From Chinchilla lanigera (taxonomy: Eukaryota > Chordata > Mammalia > Rodentia > Chinchillidae): DNA of 64,000 bases. Position numbers and translations under genes: made by a program. Location: positions 11,781,656 to 11,845,655 of the forward strand of contig NW_004955417.1 of NCBI RefSeq assembly GCF_000276665.1, in the 5' to 3' direction. Below, in pieces: positions 58,721 through 64,000 of the stretch. How positions within the stretch are numbered: the first letter of the stretch is position 1; every line of letters begins with the position of its first letter. The notes under the pieces are model-generated. The model saw nothing but the letters and a program-made list of their open reading frames with translations, searched no databases and was not told the origin of the DNA.

Positions 58721-59445
58721 TGCTCACCACCTCACATGGTCTCAGCCTCAACTCATGGCTTTGGGAGAGTCGCACAGGATTCAAGCCATTCTTCCCTGAC
58801 AGTGAACGCCTTAAGTTTGTACCACTCCCAGCTACTTCCTGCCCACCAGCTTCCTTGCTTCCCCTGGCTGGGATACCTGCTGGAGCCTGCTTGTGAGTCA
58901 GGCAGGTACAACCCAGAAGTGAGCAAGTATTTATGCTCTGTGTGGAAACTCACAGCCAAAACGGGCCCCACTGCAATGGATAGATGTTTCCCTCTCTGAC
59001 TTCTCCTATACACCTCTTAAAAGATGCTAAATGGACTGAGCGCCAGCCGCATGTACTATTGGTCAGCTCGATAACATATCCTCATATTGGCTTTCCTCTG
59101 TGCCTGTTTCCTTCTCCTTCATTCTTTAAGTGTTCTAATATCATTTCTCAAGTAAACCATCTGCATATAAGCCTTAGCCTCAGGCTCAGTCTAAGGAGAA
59201 ACCTAGTCGAAGGAAACCACCACACCTTAATTTTCTGGCACAGTACATGGCACAGAGCAGTTACTCAATGATAATTTTGAGTTAAAAAGTAAGTCAAATG
59301 TAAGTGGATGGCACGTAGGAAAGAAATGTGAAAGGAAGGAGGAGTAAGATCAGAAGCAGGACATAGAAAAGCATTCTCCATTTGGTACAATAAAATTCAT
59401 CACTGTTTACACTTACCAACTCAGCAGAGGTGGATAAATCATTTG
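58721..59445. other. Unassigned sequence
   Basis: Opposed frames at 58736-58999 and 58753-59013 show no domain. 59237-59280 ('gcacagtacatggcacagagcag') may be another L2 end. Confidence 0.45.
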
Positions 59446-59640
59446 CTTTTCCCCCCCTCAGTACTGGGGATTGAACCTAGAACTTTTGCACTGAGCTGCA
59501 TTCCTGCTCCTTTTTAATTTAAGACAGGGTCTTTCTAAATAATTAGGTTGCTATAACTTGCTAAATAACTAGGAGGTATAACTTGCAATTCTCCTGCCTT
59601 AGCCTCTCAGAATCTTGGGATTACAGGCATGTGTGCTTTC
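59446..59640 (-). mobile_element. Fused B1-ID SINE (B1-dID/B4 type)
   Basis: Plus-strand order: 'cagtactggggattgaacctag', 'actgagctgcattcctgctcc' (ID antisense), T-rich spacer, 'gacagggtctttc...', 'ctcctgccttagcctctcag', 'gggattacaggcatgtgtg' (B1 antisense). On the minus strand it is B1 then ID. Confidence 0.85.
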
Positions 59641-59789
59641 TTTTTAAACAAGTGAATTTCTGCCAAGACTTATCTATTTAACATTTTCTCCCCCAGCTTT
59701 GGATAGTTTGGGATAATGGAACAAGAATGAAGTTACAGTAATAGCCATCCAGGCCTGAATTCCCACGTAGCTACCACCTTCTACCTATA

Positions 59790-59880
59790 CAGTCTCATCA
59801 ATTTCTTGAGGTTCTGTTTTTCCTGTCTGTAAAATGGGAACTTGAATGTTGCTGTATAAAGTTGCTATAAAAATTTAAAA
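59790..59880 (+). repeat. MIR SINE fragment
   Basis: 'ttctgtttttcctgtctgtaaaatgggaac' is the MIR landmark. Confidence 0.55.
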
Positions 59881-60549
59881 ACAGATCCTTAAAATCATTG
59901 GCTTCTTTTCCCTAAAATATTTACTTTTCTCTCCTCCGCTCTCTAGTGAAATATGCACAGTGCATTTAGGAATTTCTTTCTGAACCTGTGGCCCATAGCT
60001 CTGAGCTGACTATGTCAGACAGGAATCTTTTTATTCATTTTTCTTTATCTTTCAAGTCTGCACTTACAACACACCACCTAGCACTTCCGTCAGTTGAAAG
60101 AAAATCTTCCTCAGGTAAAGAGCTTTGGGATGACACAGACTGGTTTTCAAAGATATCATGGTCCTCGGGGCTTCCTCGCAGGTGTGATGCAGTCTGCTGA
60201 GTGTCCTGCTGAGAAGTCAGCGAGAGGATTAGAGCGTCCTGTGGTCCTGTCTTCTCCATTCAACTCTAGCCATTAGAGCCTTTTTTCTGCTTGTGCTCTC
60301 AAAGGTCAGACTCCTGTGAGAAATACTTGCTCTATTAATCATCTTGGAAGACTGTTCCAGACACATTTTCAGAAGGGATGCAGTAAGTTTTGTCTGCACA
60401 GTACACCCTGGGAAAAAGAGTTTCCCTTTCTGAAAAGCAATCATGCCTTCAGCCAAATATTTTCTTTTCATTTTTTTTTTCTTACCTCTTTTTTAAGCAA
60501 TGAAGTCTTTGCATGTTCTGAAGGCACTGTTAGGCATGGACACCCTTTT

Positions 60550-60625
60550 GGCATACACAGGTCCTGTGCCCAGTTGGTGGGTTTTTTAGCATAGGCAGGT
60601 CCTGTGCCCAATGGCTGTGACTGCT
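60550..60625 (+). repeat. 38-bp tandem duplication
   Basis: CAGGTCCTGTGCCCA occurs at 60558-60572 and 60596-60610, within a repeated unit of 38 bp ('ggcatacacag...gttgg' / 'agcataggcag...aatgg'). Confidence 0.9.
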
Positions 60626-61044
60626 GGTGTTGGCACACATCTATGTCCAGTTTGGTGCTCAGACTTTTGGGGAACAGTGGAAGGTTTAGACATTATGTGA
60701 CGTGCACTCACCCAGTCAGAGACAGAGTGCTAGGATGGGGAGCTACCTAGCCAGCATTAATGGAAATGATCCAGTGGTTAGACAGTCTCACAATCTGGAT
60801 AATAATTTTTATACTCACGTTGGAACAGAGTATGGGACAGATTCCCCCACTTCGTCCATATGGGAGGAAGAGAATATATGATCTTTTCTTCACTATTCTT
60901 CATTGAGACATTATATCATTTAAGTCTTCTAATGCAACACAGGAACTTCCACCCTTCACTTGAATGAAAGCATGCCTTACCTGCCATGTAGTATGGAAAC
61001 ACTTCATGTGTGCAATGAGGAATCAAATAGAACTTCTAGACTCT

Positions 61045-61178
61045 ATGTGGTGGTGCATGCCTGTAATCTCAGCACAGGGAGGCTGAGGCAGGAGAATCAT
61101 CTTAAATTCAAGGCCAGTCTGAGCTGCATGGTGAGTTCAAAGCCAGCCTGAACTACGTACCAAGACAGTCTCAACAAT
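61045..61178 (+). mobile_element. B1 SINE
   Basis: 'gtggtggtgcatgcctgtaatctcagcacagggaggctgaggcagg' to 'gagttcaaagccagcctgaactac...gacagtctc', with the doubled 'aaggccagtctg'/'aaagccagcctg' segment typical of B1. The A tail is short, and no clear TSD is visible. Confidence 0.9.
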
Positions 61179-62650
61179 AAATGGCAATTCTGGGGCCTAC
61201 TTCTGCTTCCTGTAGTTTTCATCTTTTGCCTTTCCACTTGCATTGTCATCATCTTCACATGATCTAATACCCTATCCGTCCAGGCCAAATCCTGATGACA
61301 ATAAGAAAAAATCCTGATAAAAATTGTGACCACTTAATTAAGCATTCCCATCTGTAAGGATAGGGCATTTTTGTCTTTGTTTTCTTCCCAAATCATGACA
61401 GTATCTGCTATATTTCAGATGTCTTTCTAATAAACCTATGTCCTAGATGAGAGTGGGACACACTTCTATGGTAACTTCTACTTGATATGAGAAATAAGAG
61501 ATAAACAATGACCCACTGGAAGATCCCTCTCCAAAATACCATGCCAGAGGAGGGAGGCCACCATATTCCTTGAAAATACTAAACATCTTGGGTAATTTCC
61601 CGGTAAGATGAAAGCAGACAATGCTGACTGCTCAGGAGACCATCTGGGGACCCTGTGAACAACATCTGCAATAGCTGAATATCCTCCCCCATCAGATTCT
61701 GTCTCATGCACGTGCAGAGCTTAGAACTGAGTCACATTTTTCAAGAATGAATATTGGTGTCATGGCTGGCAATCTGTTGTCTATAACTTAATAAACATCT
61801 TCCAAAAGTACTCTGGGTAATGCTGATCCAAGATGATCCCTTGAATAGCCTAACTCCAAGCCCATTTCAATATACTCCTTTATATTGTCCATGATCCTTT
61901 TTACTATTATTGCCTTTAATAATCCTTACAATTGTAAAAAAGACCTTTCAATGAAGAACTATCTTTGAACAAGAGGTGTAAGAGCTGGGTTGCGGCGATG
62001 AAGTTGTAACTGAGGCACTCTGAAGATAGAAAATGAACTTCTTTGTCAGGTAGCTGCAAAAACCTGGTACGCTCCGAACCAGCTAAATCAATGGAGATAT
62101 ATTTTAAGGATATATTATAAGGTATATAGGAATATTTTATAAGCATATAGGAATATTTCATTGAAAAAGTTGAAGAAAGCTTAGGAATAGGAATTCTACC
62201 AGGAAAGGAGACTGGACCTACTTTTTCCACCTCTCTTTCCTGGACCATAAGGTGACTTATTTCCACAGCCTCGTTGATTGGCAGACAGCTCTGAATTGTT
62301 TGCCCATTCAGCTCTTCAATAGGCGTGTGTGGACTCATCCATCCTCTGTGATCATGGTGCTCTTTGTCTGCTCCATGAAAATAGACCATAGACCAGCACT
62401 GGATTCATGGGCTCAGACCTTGCCCTCAAGTGGCCTATATTTGGTATAGTGCACGACTGTCACTGTCCTGGAATCCTAGATAATTTCACTGAACTTGTGT
62501 TTGTAATAAAGTCCATTGGGATAATGAAGGATACATACGAGGAGAGTGGGTATTCACAGTTCTTTGCCTTGGTGTTCACTTATCGCGTTTACAGTGATAG
62601 CCACGAATGCAGAGTGTGGTGATCCACAATACATGGGCATTTGGCTAGAC
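61179..62650. other. Unassigned sequence
   Basis: A 157-codon minus-strand frame (61916-62389) shows no recognised domain and includes AT-rich, low-information stretches; no gene supported. Confidence 0.45.
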
Positions 62651-62669
62651 TGAAAGCAAGCACAAGACA

Positions 62670-62870
62670 ATGGAGTTAGGGCTCCTCCTGAGGAAGCGAG
62701 GAAGGCAGGAGGAATGTGCTGACATCCTAGAGGCCATGCTTCTTTTGTTCAAACCAGTCAGAAAACCACCGGACCCTATCACATCCTTTCTTACTCGTGT
62801 TATTTCCCTGTATTTGCAAACCACTGAAAGCCCACCTCCAAAACGACAAAGGAGCAAGAGCAATAGGTAA
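62670..62870 (+). other. Open frame of 66 codons, exon-like but unproved
   Basis: Starts MELGLLLRKRGRQEE, has a leucine-rich, amphipathic middle and ends in a basic tail PPPKRQRSKSNR resembling a nuclear localisation signal. The frame is open from a TAG at 62646-62648, and that 'CTAG' also resembles an acceptor. The end overlaps 'AATAG|GTAACA', a usable donor. The polypyrimidine tract upstream is poor. I do not recognise the protein. It could be a single coding exon, a pseudogene piece or chance. Confidence 0.3.
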
Positions 62871-64000
62871 CACATCACTTCTTTTCTTTTCAGACCTTCT
62901 CTGCTGTTCACAAGCTGAGGAGAGTGCTGGGAGGATGTGGAAAGGAGCAGAATAAAAATTGTTGTATTCTCTCACAAAACATTTCCTCAGTTCTGGTAAA
63001 AATGAAACACATGTGTATGTATGAACTATAAAATATGAGTTGTGTAATATTGGATTATCCATCTGAGTTAAATACTCATATTTACATTTAAAACTGGCAT
63101 TTTACAATATAAAGACAAACTGTAAACTTCACAGTAATAATTAATGGTTTAAAATTACATTTTTAATATGGAATACCATTAAACAGCAAATAAAAAACAC
63201 AATAGCTGGAAGAGAAAGAATATCCAGGAAATGAAGCTTTATACATCAATACCATGAGCAGCAATTTTCTCCTGCATTTTGAGAAAGGCACCCCAGACTT
63301 TCACTTTGCCCTGGGCCCCTTGGCCTTCTATATAGCTGGTCTCATTCTGGAGATGAGTAGGTGAACTAAAAAGGCAGGGTCCTTACCCTCACGGAGCTTA
63401 TTTTTTAATGGGGAAAACAATAAAGAATAATAAATAAACAAGAAAATTTCACTGTCTCATCACTGCTTGGGGCAATAGCAAGGCGAGAATCAAAGGAAGA
63501 AGACCTGCTTTAGTTTGTGTGGCCTAGAAATTCTCTCCTTGGAAGTCATCTCTGATCCAAGACCTACAGTATGTGTCATTACTTTGTTGAAGCAACATCT
63601 CCCTCATTTTACACCTTTCCTCCCACATTCTGAAGTCAACCAGACCGGACCTGTTCTGCTTGCACAGTTTCAAACATGGTGGACAGATCTTGCCCAGGTT
63701 CTCCCTCTTTCATCCGGTCTACCTCAGGCCCCAGATAACTCTCTTCTGGATTCCCTGCCAGTTGACATTGTAGGCACTTTGCCCCTCAAAGTTATCAGGA
63801 GGTCAGGGCAGGTTGGGGAGAATAACACAAGGTGCCCTTATGTCTTGCTGAAAGCCTTGAGAGCGCAAAAACACAATCCTTGAAGGGAGAATTTCCTTTT
63901 TTCCCAGGAACTCGTGGGAAATGCCACCTGACCAAACCTCCTGCCTTCATTAGTCATTGCAAAAAAAGTCACATCAAAAGTAACAGTGCTTTGAATGAGC
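62871..64000. other. Unassigned sequence
   Basis: 'cagggtccttaccctcacggagctta' (63377) recalls the head of the ancient dispersed repeat. A 122-codon frame (63515-63883, plus) has no recognised domain. No gene supported. Confidence 0.45.

Larger units (their letters stand above)
59641..61044. other. Unassigned sequence with MIR trace
   Basis: 59790-59880 recalls a MIR ('ttgaggttctgtttttcctgtctgtaaaatggg'). Further on, short frames without domains, and a 38-bp tandem duplication at 60550-60610. No gene supported. Confidence 0.45.

Noticed and set aside
61916..62389. 157-codon minus-strand ORF as a gene
   Set aside because: No recognisable domain, start context or splice structure. AT-rich residue bias suggests chance.
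1..64000. CRISPR array or prokaryotic operon
   Set aside because: No regularly spaced repeats with unique spacers, and the SINE/LINE content is mammalian.

Overview
This 64-kb window is AT-rich mammalian DNA with no convincing protein-coding gene and no rRNA, true tRNA or CRISPR array. Open frames are short, mostly lie inside transposon relics, and none forms a recognisable gene structure. I read it as intergenic or deep intronic sequence from a rodent nuclear genome. The taxonomic evidence is the SINE content. There are tRNA-Ala-like ID elements with a clear A box and B box, 7SL-derived B1 elements carrying the internal duplication typical of mouse-related rodents, and fused B1-ID elements. 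The ID copies share a 'CTGCCTGGCAAG' core unlike the usual mouse/rat version, so I favour a non-murid rodent (for example a beaver, kangaroo-rat, jerboa or springhare relative). I cannot name the species.

Layout. 1-2.4 kb: an ancient dispersed repeat, split by a 5'-truncated L1 with an 11-bp target-site duplication (TSD). 2.9-5.8 kb: a MaLR element with LTR, internal region, second LTR (holding a nested ID) and more internal-like sequence. 6.3-7.2 kb: an old LTR split by a second LTR and an ID. 7.6-22 kb: mostly unassigned sequence with scattered MIR, MIR3, L2, ID, MER5 and an L1 tail, plus a 150-bp purine tract. 22.4-23.9 kb: a split CR1/L3 relic. 23.9-33.4 kb: an L1 graveyard in which an old antisense L1 is split by a 3.1-kb sense L1 and later hit by B1. 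34-47 kb: unassigned DNA with MIR, MER5, B1-ID, ID, LTR relics and candidate non-coding functional segments. 45.8 and 47.8 kb: two related tiny hAT-like MITEs. 46.1-52.8 kb: a cluster of LTRs (MaLR, MLT1-like, MLT2-like, one with internal tandem repeats) plus a second L1 3' end. 53-64 kb: mostly unassigned sequence with L2, B1-ID, B1 and one 66-codon open frame followed by a donor-like GT.

The window therefore records transposon history rather than a pathway. The order of insertion can be read from nesting and TSDs. Repeat family names rest on recalled consensus patterns and were not checked by a search. Edges without a TSD are good to about 20-50 bp.
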